From: Aplysia californica
Taxonomy: Eukaryota; Mollusca; Gastropoda; Aplysiida; Aplysiidae
Length of the DNA: 64,000 bases
Reading direction: 5' to 3'
Assembly (NCBI RefSeq): GCF_000002075.1
Contig: NW_004797555.1
Coordinates: forward strand, 590,007-654,006
The notes under the pieces are model-generated. The model did no database searches, was not told the origin of the DNA, and saw only the letters and a program-made list of their open reading frames with translations. Position numbers and translations under genes: made by a program. Positions 1 through 14,300 of the stretch are shown piece after piece (the first letter of the stretch is position 1; each line of letters opens with the position of its first letter).

Positions 1-160
1 TAAAACATCACCTACAAAGAAAGAAAATGTGAAATAAAACATCACCTACAAAGAAAGAAAATGTGAAATAAAACATCACCTACAAAGAAAGAAAATGTGA
101 AATAAAACATCACCTCCAAAGAAAGAAAATGTGAAATAAAATATCGAGAAATCAAAGAAA
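1..160. repeat. 34-bp tandem repeat at the window edge
   Basis: Four near-perfect copies of a 34-bp A-rich unit starting TAAAACATCACCTAC and ending AAAATGTGAAA, followed by a diverged fifth. The array may extend left of the window. It lies in the intron after the last exon seen. Confidence 0.9.
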
Positions 161-923
161 GAAAAACAAAAATCACAATACATGTTGAGAGTACTGTTAC
201 AGTTGTTACATGTTGATTACTGGCATGCTCTTTCAGCTTTTAGCTTTAAGTAGATAACGTGTACTGTTTGCTGTCGTTTTCTCTAAAATCATTTTCAAGG
301 TGTATTTGTGAAGTCAACATCCAGAGCAAACCTGAACAGTTGTACAGGTAATCAAATTATTGTACACTGATTCATTTTAAAATTTCCATGCTGTTGCTGT
401 ATTTCTATTGGATTCATTATTTTGAAAGTTTTAAAACATATGGAGATAAGTAAGGACAAACAAGCTGAAATGGGTCAAGAAATTGAAAATGAAGTACTAG
501 CAGTAAAATTTGATTTTCCCCTAACTTGGGTAATTTTGTCAAAAAGAATAAAAAGGAAGCAAACTAAAATAAAAAACGAGAAATGAAAATACTCAAAAGA
601 GCAACCTAAAATTAGAGTAACACTAATTTTCTAGCTTCACAATGATTTGAAATTAAATATAAAACTTAGTTCTACATCTTAGGTACACAATCTATAACTA
701 CTAAAATACTAGGGTGAAAAACAAATTTTTATGTTGCAGGCTACGAAGAAATAAAAAGGTGCAACCTTACTACATTTAAATATTATCAGAAGAAAGATAG
801 GATCTGTGGGTTTGGGAAAGGGGAGTTGTGGTGGTGGTGGTAAACAAAGGAAAGATATTCTACAAATGCTACATTTTAACAATTGCTACTTTTCCACAAA
901 TTCATGAAATTTCCTAAACTTAC

Positions 924-2397
924 TTTCCCCAGGGGAACACAAAACTCTCTCTGGTCTTGGCGTCTGCATCTCTGACTAGAACACACTGCAGCTTCCAAGC
1001 AGAGTCAGGACCAGAACCGTCATGGCCGATCCATATCTTCTGAAGTGCTCCAAGATCAATCGCTTCAATGTGGAAGTAGTTTGTCTGAGAATCAAAAAGG
1101 ATATGGGAATATATAGAGCACACACTGTTTCCCATGGGGGAGGCTAGAGAAGCCAATTTCAAAAAATAAATTGTCAGGCAGCGTGGTGAAATCAGGCACT
1201 CGTCCAAATAATGAAGGTGAAGAAACTGACATTTTTCAGAAGGTTTAGGAATTTTGTATCAAATTTGTATTTTTTAGCTCAACACCCTCCATGTCAATTA
1301 AAGAACACATTATTTCTATGTGGATTGTACTGAAAAACGTAAATTAAAGGCATAAAAAGTGTAAATTTTCTGTTTCCAGGGACTCTCAAGCTAAGGAAAT
1401 AACTAGACTTTAGAGGCCATTTTCTCACTAATTTTTCATCTGAGACAAGGCGACCCCCACCTATTTCAATCACAAATATCTCCATTTGTATTCAAGATAA
1501 AAGGATATTTTTTTCTTCAAACGCAAGACAAAAGAAAAAGCTTTAAGGTAATATCAATAACCCCACATGCCCAAAAACTGACGAGCGCCTGATTCCACTG
1601 CGTCATGCCATAATTCTTCTTTGATCTCAGGAATTTCTGTCAAAGCATCCTACTTCATCCTACTTTGAAAGAAAGAGTATTTTACAAAGAAAGTCTTAAC
1701 CCTCAGCTTATGCTTAAGATTCCCAAGCAAAACAACTCAGACATGATAAAAATTTAACCTGAGGTATAAGTTTAAAACAAACACTATTATCATTTTTAAC
1801 AATAGATGATCTACGGTAAGCTGGTCTTATCAGTTTATTTCACAGTATCGTTTGTCTTTAACTCTTTAACCATGCAATTCAAAATCACGTTTCCGCGTAA
1901 TTCTCTCGTGTTTCTGGAAATGCGACCTGACATATTACGGTTTTAAAACCACTTGTTTTGAGTCAAACTGATCAATAAAACTTTACAAAGACGTAGAATT
2001 CATTTATCTTTGACTTCCGGGTCAAACTAAAGGCTTGTTAGCTCGTACTTTTTTATATTCCGCCTGTATCATAATACAATAATAACTTCCCATCGGACGG
2101 TGGTACCGTCCAGCCATGGTTACAGACCTTGACTACCGGACGCTCCATCCAGGCATTGTTAAAGCAATATATATTTCATTTATTATTCCTTTTCTAGACT
2201 GCAAACTCAGAGTATTACTCATAGAAAATATGGTATGCTAACCTTTCCAATGGCGAACTTTTCATTCTCATCAAGATTATTTTTCAGACACCGTTTTCCA
2301 GAATCTCCCTGACTGCCGATGATGTTGATGTACACAATGGCCTGGGTTCCAGCAGAGTCCTGAGCTTCTGTCACAGTCTTCACCACATATTTTACAC
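924..2397 (-). CDS. LOXHD1: LOXHD1-like PLAT domain P16 (type B), exons 48-49, cut by window edge
   Basis: Exons 2243-2397 (155 nt, phase 1-0) and 924-1084 (161 nt, 0-2). The N-lobe is [20 protein letters not shown] with [11 protein letters not shown]; the middle lobe is [33 protein letters not shown] and FVFPWGK, where the usual Cys before RW is Trp. The last exon ends in phase 2, so the next exon (starting with the RW/KW pair) must lie below position 1. No stop or 3'UTR was seen in positions 1-923. Confidence 0.9.
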
Positions 2398-5300
2398 CTG
2401 GGATGAGGAAATTGCAAGTTATTAATAAAAACTATTTTCCAGTTGGGTGCAATTTGCGCCCACAGACTTTGTGTTGAAAGACACTGATCGAATCACTTAG
2501 CAACTAAGAGACTGTTTTTTTCCATTACATGACAGCAACAAAAATTCCCAGAAACTATCTCCCCCCCCCCCCCCCCATAATACAGGATTTGTTTCACAAA
2601 AGCAAACTTGTTAAGAATCAGCTGCCACAACATTGCCTTAAATTCTTAAGTTCTTGGGGCCAAAAATATCAATCTGTTAAATGTTTAAAGCGAGAACATT
2701 TTTCTTTTGCCAAAAATGTTGATGCATGCTAATGCCCCAAATAACAATATTTCCCAAATAATAATAATATATTGCATTTGTATAGCACTCAACCCTGATT
2801 TAAGTACACAGGCTCTGAGCGTTTTGCAATACAACAGTAACATATAATCAGTACATTAAATTGTGTTTTGATCCAAAAATATTTCTCTCATTGAACCTTT
2901 CAGCACCATAAATAGGTCAGCAGGTCAGCACAGCAGAACTTAAATGGCAGCCAGCTGATGGCTTCACAGATAATACTTTTTTCAGTGTTTTTCAGAGGTT
3001 CAGGGGGTGTGGCAAAGAAAATGTTTTTGCTTTTGATCTAAGCAATGTATTTCAATGAAATTTCACAAACAAAGACCTAGGACGTCAGCATCTAAATTTA
3101 GAGTGGAACATTTTTATTCCTAAGCCAGCACAAAAAACGGGTGTGTCAGGCCAGTAAAAGCCGGTATAATGGCTCCACAGTGGGAAAGCCGGTAAAAGCC
3201 GGTATGGCAACATGGCAGGAAGGCCGGTTTAGGCCAGTATGGCCCAAAAAGGGTTAAGTAGCACTCACTTTTCAGAGGAGTCCTGTCTGGGTACTCAGCT
3301 GCTACCTCACACACAATGTCACCTTCCCTGTCAGCAAAGCTGAGCCATCGGTTAACAACAAAAGAGAGTTTCTCTCCATTGAACAGGTTCTCCATCACAA
3401 GCTGAGAAAGAACGGTGGTATAAGTATAAGCATAACGGTGAATTCAATCTCAGTAAAGTAAAGTCGTTCCCGCATCCGATTCGGACATTGGGGATTGCCT
3501 TGTTAGTGAGACAATTTCCTGGGCCTTCGGCATATTGAGGTAGGGTGGACAGTTCCTTTCCTCGTCGCCTTTACTTCCCCAACTCGAAGAAAGGTAGTCT
3601 ACTGCTGGGTGGGCAGGAGGAGGCGAAAAAAATCTGTGTCCGAACCGAGGCTCGATCCCGGACTTTCCGCTTCATAGATGAGTGCACTTACCGCTCCGCC
3701 ACCGCACCCTCTCAATATCAGTATATATAAATAAATTAACTCTCTGACAACACTGATTTAGTCTAAGTTGTAGGTGCAGTTCCGTATCATCGATGACTTT
3801 GAGATGAATGTATGTACTATCTCTAGAAATTTCTGAACCCTAAACAAAAAAAAAAGGAGATAGCGCTTAAAGTGAGAAGGAAAAGGTGGAAGAAAATCTG
3901 TCATTGCAGAAAAGGAAAGACTAACATGTATTCCAAATTTGAGAAATTCTAAATGATCTTTGAGAAATAGTATCAATAAGATATTTGCTTAAAGGATATG
4001 AAGCTTGTGAATTTGACTGAACTGACAGAAGCCTAATAAATACTATTACATTTATATAACATATATGAAAGGGTTCGGAAATATGTGCAAATCCTTCGGT
4101 GAGACTCTCATATAATGCCACTGTATTGGTGAGAAAACATTGCAAAAAAGTAATTGTAGCCAAGTCTTTGGTTCAGCAAGTTAGCAGGAAATTCATATCT
4201 CAGGTCAAAATTTGGGCCACATCGACTGTCATATAAACCTAAGGACGTAACATGACAATAAGTTTGTTTGTTTTAGTAAGAGTTTTACGGCACTTGCAAC
4301 ACGTACAATAAGGTCATATAAGTGCCCAAGATTAGAGGGTTTACAAGAGAGTAACATACACAAAAAAGAAGGAGGGGAGATAGAGATGATAGATCTTTTA
4401 TAGTATAGGAAAGAAAGAGCAAACCACACCAGAGTACCCGCCAACCACCCACGTAATAATAAGTGATGGCAACATAAAGACAATACATTTGTCATATTCA
4501 ACAGTCATTTATAATATATATTTATCCCACATTTTTTACTGAGGGTCACTGAAAAATTACATTTCCTATAAATGTTAGAAATTATGAATCAATCCCAAGA
4601 AAAGAAAAAGAAAAAAGACTTTTCTCTAGGCCCTATTTGAAAGTGCCTTTCAGCCAAAAGTGGTCAATATGATACCTGATCCACTCGCCACCCTGCCGCT
4701 TGTCCCGAGTCATCATGTTCCAGGCGAACTTTCTGTATCTGTCCAACATCCTCCGGTTCCAGCCACACCTTTCCATTAAAGTAAAAAAAATAAAAAGTGT
4801 TGGATATTTTTTTTTGCGTATTGTGCTTGCGTGAACACAGTTTACAGGTTAATAACATTCTAAACTAGGCCACTTGAATGAAATAAGGAGTGAAAGTGTA
4901 ACATTTATGGCTAAAAAATTACAGCTTTTTTCTTTATTAAAAAATCTTGTTCTCAGATAAATTTTAAGAAAAATTTTAAGCAAGTGCAAAACACAAGAAG
5001 TTTTTCTTTTGGAAGGGACACATTGCAGTATTTTGATAAGATTACATTTAAAAAATCACTACCTGAGAGGTGCTGTCAATGATTGGAGTATAGTTATCAT
5101 TCAATGAAATCATTAATGAGAAAAATATTAAAGCAAACATTCTAAAAGGTTATAAGCAGAGCCAGCCAATAATTTTCCATCTAAGATGAACAAATTCTCA
5201 CATCAAACTGGTCTGTTTGTCCTTCAGAGAAAAAGTCTTGACCCGCTGCGCCAAGCACGAGTGGCCCAGAACTGCCTTTGTCCCCCAAAACCGTCAAGGT

Positions 5301-8300
5301 GACCTTGGCATCTGTCCCACTGCCGGGCTCAGAACTTGTCATCACGTAGACTCGCCAGTCCCCAGGCTTTGGCTTCTCTTCCTCTGGCTCCTCTGGGGCC
5401 TCCACGACCTCCTCCGCCTGGACCCTGGGTGTGTCTTGGACGGACGTCAGCGGAAGCTCAACGGTCAGCTGACTCGGCGCTTCTCCGGAGAGCCACCTGC
5501 AACATTGTGATTAGAAAACATCATAAAGTAAAGTAAAAGCAAGAAAAGGCAAGCTAAGATAAAACCACAAGAGTGAGTAACTAACCCTATCCGTACGCCC
5601 TGGGGTCATTTTGTACCCCCAGGGTTGTATTCTTCACATTTTATAATACTTTTAGGTCGAAGATCTCTTTGAAACTTTCAGTATTTCTCAAAAATCATTT
5701 TGACAGACTGCTATGCAAAGCATACAGATCGGATTAACGAATAAATTTCCTCTTTGTAAGTGGTGGCACAAAGTTCATTCGTATGGATACGATAGAAAAA
5801 CACGACGTACGGATAGGGTTAATGTGAAACAAGAAGAGTTAAGCTTGGGAGAAAGAGACAAGACAAGTCAAGATAAAAACAAACAAATCACAAGACATGA
5901 TGAGATAAAAAAGGTAAAGACAAATAAAGAAAAGATAGTTCAAGATAGGATAAAATAAATCAAGATAGAAAAAGCAAAACTTTATCCATAAAAAATAAAA
6001 GTTTCATTGATCCATTGAAAGTAAATTTGCAGGACCAGAAAGGGTAGAGTTCAGTGCTTCATCTTTAAATACTTTTACTAAGCAAATGCTGAAAAAGCAA
6101 TCTTGAACTTTTGCATACCTTGTCACACAACTCAATTTGTTGAACACATTTTTCACAAACAGTAGACCTAAGTTAAAATTTTATAATGGAACTATCTCGA
6201 ATAAGGTTTCATATTATCATAACATTCAAGAAAGACATTCATTTAAAGGTTGTGCTCTAACAATGAAAGAAAATATTTTAAAAATATATTTCAGGTTCAA
6301 AACTTGAAACTGTCCTAACATACCTGTCACATTCAAAGACAAAAACTTGAGAGGATTCTTCTGATTCCTTCACTTCCACTTTGTCCAAATACCATGTCGG
6401 GTTCTGTCCATATCCTTCCAAGTGTATTTTAACTGTGTTCAGTTTTCCCAGATCAACTGCTTCAATCCTAAATAAGTCATGCTGGGGAAAAAGAATAAAA
6501 ATAGATACTTCATCTTCATTGAATTGTAGCAAATATACTAAATGCAAGACGTTTTTTCGATAGTGATCTTAGAAATAAAAAATAAAAAAATCAAATAAAT
6601 GTAGTGTTTCTTATAATAACTTAACTCTTTTTCTTTGAGGGGGGTAAACCCACTACCCAGGGGCGCTTTTTTGGTGCTAAATCTAAAAATGACAAAAACG
6701 TCATTAAATTGAAACTAGCAAACTTATTTTGATAGTTCTTCTTCTAAAGAATGAACTTCCAGTATAAGAGACCCGTTTTCGCCAATTGCCGAAAAGTAAT
6801 TTGATGTCAAAGTCGTCGTAAAGGAATGTCCCCCAGCTCACCGGCATAGGAGTTCAGACCGTGAGCCGCTGAGAGCGGCTTGTCGGAGATAAAGAGTTAA
6901 GGGTTAAGGAAGTTAATCTAAAAAGCTCTAGTAAACTCACAGATCCTGTTTCAAATTTGTTTGCATTTGTCCTTGACCCATGCAGATGTCGCAATCCGCT
7001 GTCCCCGTGATCTCCAGAGAGCTGCAGGAAGACATGGCCGTTTGTTCCAGAGCCGTTCTGCTGGCCGGTGAACACATCCACCAAGTAGTCTCTCACTGCA
7101 GCAGGGCAACAATGATAACTGATCAGTGTAACAAGTAGTGAAGGCAGTTTGATATCTATTAATTAGACCTAGTTTTAGTAAGAGTTTAACGGCACTTGAA
7201 GCACAATAAGGTCATATAAAACATTAGTGCCAAAGATTAGAGGTGTTACAAGAGAGTAACAAACACAAAAAAGAAGGAGGGGAGATAAAGACGATACATG
7301 TTCGATAGGAGAGAAGAAGCAAACCACACCAGAGCACCCGCCAACCACCCACGTTTGAAATCTATAAAGACAATCAGTATAACAAGTAGTAAAGAAAATT
7401 TGAGATCTAAAAAGACCCCGGTACGAACAATCATTGATTCCCAGAGTATGTTTGCTCACGGCATGATGACTCCACATTCTTCAGGGGACTGTGCTTTTAA
7501 GTAGAGGTTTTAGGGCGCTCGCAACTGCATAAGGTCATATGAGTATGAGCGCCAGAAGATTAGAGGTGTTACAAGAAAGTAAAAAACATAAAAAAGAAGA
7601 AAGGGAGATAAGGACGATAGATTTTGAAATGAAAGAAGAAGCAAACCACACCAGAGCACCCGCCAACCACCCACGAGGACTGTGCATGATAGGAGAAGGA
7701 GAAGAGGTGGACTGACAACATTATATCTGATCTTTATAGATTTCAAGTGAATGGTTGGCGGGTGCTCAGGTGTGGTTTGCTTCTTCTTTCCTATCAAACA
7801 CCTATCATCCTTATCTCCCCTTCTTCTTTTTTGTGTTTGTTACTCTCTTATAACACCTCTAAATGGACAGGGAAATCCTCTTCCTAAACTCGTGCGCTCG
7901 CAAAAAAACGTGAAAAGTGGAGACACCTGACGAGGCTCTCTGTCAGAAAGCACCCCTACGATCCTAGTGGATTATGGAATCAGTGACAGTGACACGTTGA
8001 CATCACATCTACTCTTTTAATTTTAGTAGAGGTTTTACGGCGCTCACAACTGCATAAGGTCATACGAGCGCCAGAAGATTAGAGCTGTTACAAGAGAGTA
8101 ATAAACATAAAAAAGAAGAAGGGGAGATAAGGATGATAGATGTTTGATAGGAAAGAAGAAGCAAACCCCACCAGAGCACCCGCCAACCACCCACACATCT
8201 ACTCTTGAGCAAAGGGAGAAACAACTAGTTCAATAAGAGATTGGTCTATAACTGCAACACGTTCTGGTAATCAAACCACTGTAATACTACTGGTTTCTAG

Positions 8301-11300
8301 AAATGTTTCAACATAAGCATAAAATTCTGAATGGAAGAAACCACAAACTATTGGTTCCATGCATACTTGTTTAGTTTTAGTTTTTGTTGAGCTTTTACGG
8401 TGCTCGCAACTGCATAAGGTCATATGAGCACCAGAAGATTAGAGGTGTTACAAGAGAGTAACAAAAATAGAAAAGAAGAAGCGGAGATAAGGATAATAGA
8501 TGTTTGATAGGAAAGAAGAAGCAAACCACACCAGAGTACCCGCCAACCACCCACATGCATACTTGAAATGTTTTACATCCTCTCATGATACACTTTAGAT
8601 TAATTAGGAGGCTGCGTAGTTCAACCACACCTGACAGAGACAAACAGGACAGAGTGGGATACAGCAACCTAGCTGAAGGACAGAGATTCTCAATAAAATA
8701 TTCTACCTCTGGCAAAAATTTAACGCAGATCTTTCGTTTGCCTGCAATGGTGAAGAGAAACTGTTGTACGTGGAGAACAATGGCATTTGTTAATGATAAA
8801 CCTTATATGTGTCATGACGTGGTGGAATCAGGCGCTTGTCAATTTTTGGGCATATATATAGGTTATTGGTATCACCTTAAAGCTTGTTCATTTGCCTTGC
8901 ATTTGATGAAAAAAATATCAATTTATCTTTAACACAAATCAAGATATTGGCGATTGAAGGAGGTGGGGGTTGCCTAGTTTCAGAGGTAAATTAGTGAGAA
9001 AATGGCTGCCAAATTTTGTTATTTTCTTAGCTTGAGAGTCTGTGGAAATTGAAAATTTACATCTTTTAAGCCTTTAATCAATGCTTTTCAGTCAAATCCA
9101 CACAAAAATGTGTTCTTTAATGGGAATGAAAGGTGTTGAGCCAAAAAACTAAATTTTGATAAAATTTCCAAACTAGAGGTAAATGCGTTTCTTCACTTTC
9201 ATTGTTTTGATGAGCGCCTGATTCCACAACACTGCCTCACATTTACACATTCTTCTCACGAGAGCACTCCAAAAGGTGTTGTACCTTTTCAAGTTGGGGG
9301 TGTTTCCCTTCAACGAAAACAATAAAACAAATGTGTAAACAAAACCAGATGTGACATGGTGAGAAACATCAAGATCAGAGAAATGGTGGGAACAACACCT
9401 GTCCTCTATTACATTCAAAGGCAAACAATCAGGTGGTTTGGACCTCTCACACGTATGGCACCTAACGAGCTTGCCAATAAAGCCTACTACAGGAAAGTAT
9501 CAGGGTACAAAGCAAGAGGAAGACCAAAAAAGACCTCCAGGGTGTGAAGGATACCCTGAGAACATGATACAATATCCCACCCAGCCAGGCCATCGAACTT
9601 GCTAGAGACAGGAAGCTCTTTCTCCCCTCGACGCCCTAGTGGTACAAGAGGACGGATAAAGTAACGTTAAGTAAGTTAAGTAAACAACATTGAACTACCT
9701 GGCAGGGTGTCAGATGGGTTGTCTTGAGCCACGGGAAACTCTCGCCAGTAGTCATGGTCATCCTCCATGCGGACCCACTGCTTCATCAGAACTTCGTAAG
9801 CCTTCCCCGACTTCTTGTCTCTCAGTTTTATCTGATGCAGTAAAGTACAAACAGTTTAACTTTACTCATTGCAGATGGACAACTTCTGTTGGTGCAACTT
9901 GACCAGAGTGATGACGGACCGATGTAATATTGAACAGTTCTCTAAAACAGTTAATCATCATCATCCAGTGCCAGATCTGAGACACACATCGGCGATCATG
10001 GTTCTCCATTCATTCCTTTGCTTGGATGTTCTCAAAAAAGCTACGTTTCCCAGATCTTTCCCAGTTAATAGCTCCGTATATTCAGTAAATACGCGAATGT
10101 ATAGGAGGGTGCGGTGGCGGAGTGGTTAGTGCGCTCGTCTCCGAAGCGGAAAGTCCGGGTTCTAGCCTCGGTTCGGACATGGATTTTTCTCGCCCCCTCC
10201 TGCCCACACAGCAGTAATGGGTACCTGACTTCGAGTATGGGAAGAAAAGATGGTGTGGAAAGGACTAGCCACCCTACCACAATATGCTGAAAGCCCAGGA
10301 AGTTGTCTCACTAACAAGGCAATCCCCAATGTCCAGATTGGATGCGGGAACAACTTTACCTTTACAGGAATGTGGCAAAGCCCAACTTTGTTTCATGTCT
10401 AATTTTTAACTTGGCCCTTTCACTTTCAAGGAAGTTTCAAGAAAAAACAATTTTGGTTGGATTTGTAATACTCCAGTTAATACCTCAGATTTAGCATAGC
10501 AACTACAGGCTCTGAGTTGTACTGTGTGGAAATTGTCATGAAAAAACCCCAACAAAACATGGAAAAGCTTTTCAGATGTGTTTGAACAATCGCCTTGAAA
10601 CTATTAAAAGAATCATCAATAACATTCCCATCTTGATGACTGCATGGACAAATTAGCCTGAAGACTTATCCAAAGATCGTACATAACAAGATAGTTCACT
10701 CCTCTCATTGAGCCAATTACAAAAGTGTCCTCAAAATTCGGCGGCGCCCTCTTTGAAAAAGTGCGGACTTTGCGAACAGAGTTACCCTACTTGTGTGAAA
10801 AGCAATAAAAGTGAAACTAACAAACTGTGCTATTCCTATTCTTCTTCTGGATAAACTAAAGAGAGCTTCAAAACAGAGACAGCAGCGCCATCTGAACCAA
10901 TGCCAGGACTTTCGCGGACACTTTTTTGTCTGAGTGAACTATCTTGTTATGTACCATCTTTGACTTATCTCAGTCCACTTAAAACTGGAACTTTCAGGCT
11001 GCGACAAACCATATACAACACAGTCTTGATCCGCTATGCTCTGTAAGGCATAATCTGCTTATCTTACTCTTTTCTAGCACTGTCCCAATAAATAGCCAAT
11101 AGAACTTATATTTCGTAATACATATTACTCTCTATAAGGTCAAATATGACAGAAGGATACAGTATAATGAGTGGTACAGAGTAATAATACCTTTGGGTCC
11201 CAAATACTTACTGAAATGATCATTTTATGTCTTAAAGATAATTTATCTAAATTTATTTGTATTGTTGTGTAAAGTGCTTAACAAAATATTAATATAAGCA

Positions 11301-14300
11301 TGAAATAAAATATTGGTGGTCTCATTAAGCTAATTCTATATAAAGTGATGCAAGCTGAGAGCTTACCATGTCACCAAACCATGATGGGCAGGAATTTGGT
11401 TCTGTGTACCATTCCATTTCTTTCCCAGCATTCTCAAATCCCACTCTAATTTTGTAGAGATCTCCAACATTCTCATCTGTGGAAATCTGAAAAGAAAAAC
11501 CCCCAATTAAAAAGCGTGTAAAAGATATAATCTATATATATAAAGTTGAGATGAGATTGGAAAGGGCCATTTTATCTTGAGACAAAATAAGTTTTTGTTT
11601 TGATATCAAAAGGTTGAATAAAAACCTCATGCTCAAGATGACTTTTGAAGATCAGAAAAGAGGAAACTAAGAGGTCACACATTTCAGAAAAATGAACAAA
11701 CATGTTGACCTGACTTTTTGTACACTTTATTCTTATTTTCTGAAGAAAAATAAATATTTGAATGCTTAGAAAGAATAATGAATGTTCGCTTTGACAGTTA
11801 TTTCAGTTTATATTTTACTTTATCCAACAACACTGCAGTTGTTATCAAAGTTTCCTTTAATGTGGTGTGTGATTTTGGTTTTCGACTCCTTTTAACACTA
11901 TACAACAACACCCTCTGATCTAAGGCTCATTTCTCAAAGGACTGAGCACATGGAGAGAAGAGCCATGTGAACTCATCTTTAATTGATGCTCAGTTGGATG
12001 TTTTCAAACCAGGGTCATCTACAAAACAGTCCAGTCTGATTTCAGCTGAACTGCAGATACTCTTCACCAAAAGAATTTCCAAACATACTTTGAAACAATA
12101 AAGCACAAATCATACTTGTAAAAACATAAACATCAAAGCCACCGAGGCAGGAATTATAAATTTTTCACTTGAACAAAAAAGAAGTGACAACAGAAGAGAA
12201 ATAAGCTCGTCATCTTGTCCTGGTTACTCACTTCAAACAGCTGTGACTGCTCGTCGCCGAGAGTAGAATTCTCCTGCTCCAGCACCAAAGCCTCCGAGTG
12301 TCCCTTGTCTCCGTACAGGATGAGCACAATGTCGCTCTTTGTCTTGTGACCCACTCCAGTTCCAGTTACAGTTGTCACCTCATAGCTGAAGGCTGTAAAA
12401 TTGAAAAAACCCCCAAAGGCGAAGCAAAGATGAGATACATGAACTTCATATCGAAAAGACAAAATATCAATAATTTCATGGTGACAATCATAACTACTGG
12501 ACATTATTTGACACAGAAAAACTATTATGGAATGCTTACTTCGAATCAACGGGATAACAGCCACATTTGCAAGGAACAAATAAGGAAAGAAGAACCATTG
12601 AAAAAAAAAAGTAGAGAGAGGAGACTCACATAACAGGATAGAATCAATCAGGAAGGAACCATGCAAAGGCTCATGATGTTAAGTCAACCCGCAAGCAACA
12701 AATACTTTTGCAAGATAATCATACGTCAAAACAAAGCACACATTGACGTGGAATCCACATGGAAAACGTAAGAAAGGAAGACCAAAGATGACACGGAGGC
12801 GAGCTGTACAAGCGGAAATGGAAAAGGCGGGGACATCATGGAAACAGCTAGAAAAGGAAGCACAGGACAGGCTTTGCTGGAGAAATGATGTTGATGGCCT
12901 ATGCTCCACTGGGAGTTAAAAAGGGCAAGACAGAGAGACAAAGCACACAAGCAACTACTGAGTGAGTGGAAGTTAGTGTATCTCCGTCTTTGTGCTGGGA
13001 TGCTGTAACCCATTCAGCCTAGGTTGGTCCTGACAGTCAAGTTCAAAGCAGCCCACCTCTAAAACCACCTAATTGCGTCAATGGGCGTATAATATATATA
13101 TATTATATATAATATATTAAAAAAAAAAAAGTTTGCAAGTAAGTAAGTTAGTAAAAAAAACAACACCAGCAAGCTTTTAACAAGAGAAAACCGTACACAC
13201 CTTTCTGTGGTGGCGCTGGTGGCTCTGGCTGGGGCTCCGGTTCGGGTGTCTGAGCTTTTGGAGTCACAGGCTTCTCCTCCACAGGCTCTGGTACGTCTTC
13301 TACGTCCACCATTGCTGAGGGCATTCTGGAGGAACGGTTTGTCTCTGGGGCAATGGTGCTCACGTCTTCACCAACGTGTAGTGTCCTCATTGTTAGCCCG
13401 TCATCCTGACCTGCGTCCAGCCACCTGTAATTACGTTTTGATTAAGTAAGAGTGTTACAGCATGTGCAACACAATAAGGTCATATAAGTGCCAAAGACTA
13501 GAGGTATTACAAGAGAGTTTTGTTTGTTTTAGTAAGTGTTTTACGCACTTGCAACAAAATAAGAGATGACGTACGGATAGGGTTAACCCTATTTTTCTCA
13601 CAATAGCACTTTTCTGACACAGGTCAGAACCATTATTCTGCATAAAATTACGACATTCGAAAAAAAATATTGGAGAAAAAGTACAGATGTTTCAGAGGAC
13701 TTCAAATTGTTCATTTCAAGAAAGTGAATGCCCTACTTTAAAACAGACAGATTTCTGCTGTTTCTTCATCTGCCGTTTAAATGGTTTCCAAGTTTGTGAC
13801 CCAATCATCCTATTCTATATACATATAAAAAGTATTCAATGTTCCAGAATTCATTTATCTGGCTCATAACTTTTATACAATTTGCTTGGCACAGATCACA
13901 CATCTTTTAGGGTTTTTTAATGTATGGCCAGCAAATTTATATATGAGTAGCAATGTCTTGACACAAATACACACATCTTCGTCATTCATATACTGCTTAT
14001 AAAAAAATAGCACTCTTTCTTACAATGGTGGTGTTTGAGACATGAATGTTTTACAGCACTCAAGAATTAAGAAGATCTTATAGTAAAGTAAAAAAAAACT
14101 TTTTACCTGTTGCATGGGAACACATAATCTTCTTCTTCACTACTTGGTCTCACAGTCACTTTGTTGAGGAACCATCCCATACCTATAGAAAAGAAAATAA
14201 GTAAATCAGTCAGTCAGTAAATCAGTAAGTCAGCATATAAGTCAATCAGTAAGTCAGTAGGCAATTAAGTAAGCCAGCCAGCCCGCCAGCCAGCCAGCCA

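Noticed and set aside
1-160. CRISPR array
   Set aside because: The 34-bp repeats are contiguous with no spacers, in an animal intron.
12154-12666. A 170-codon single-exon minus-strand gene
   Set aside because: Only its middle is coding: it overlaps the P13 N-lobe exon (12232-12392); the rest is intron reading open by chance.
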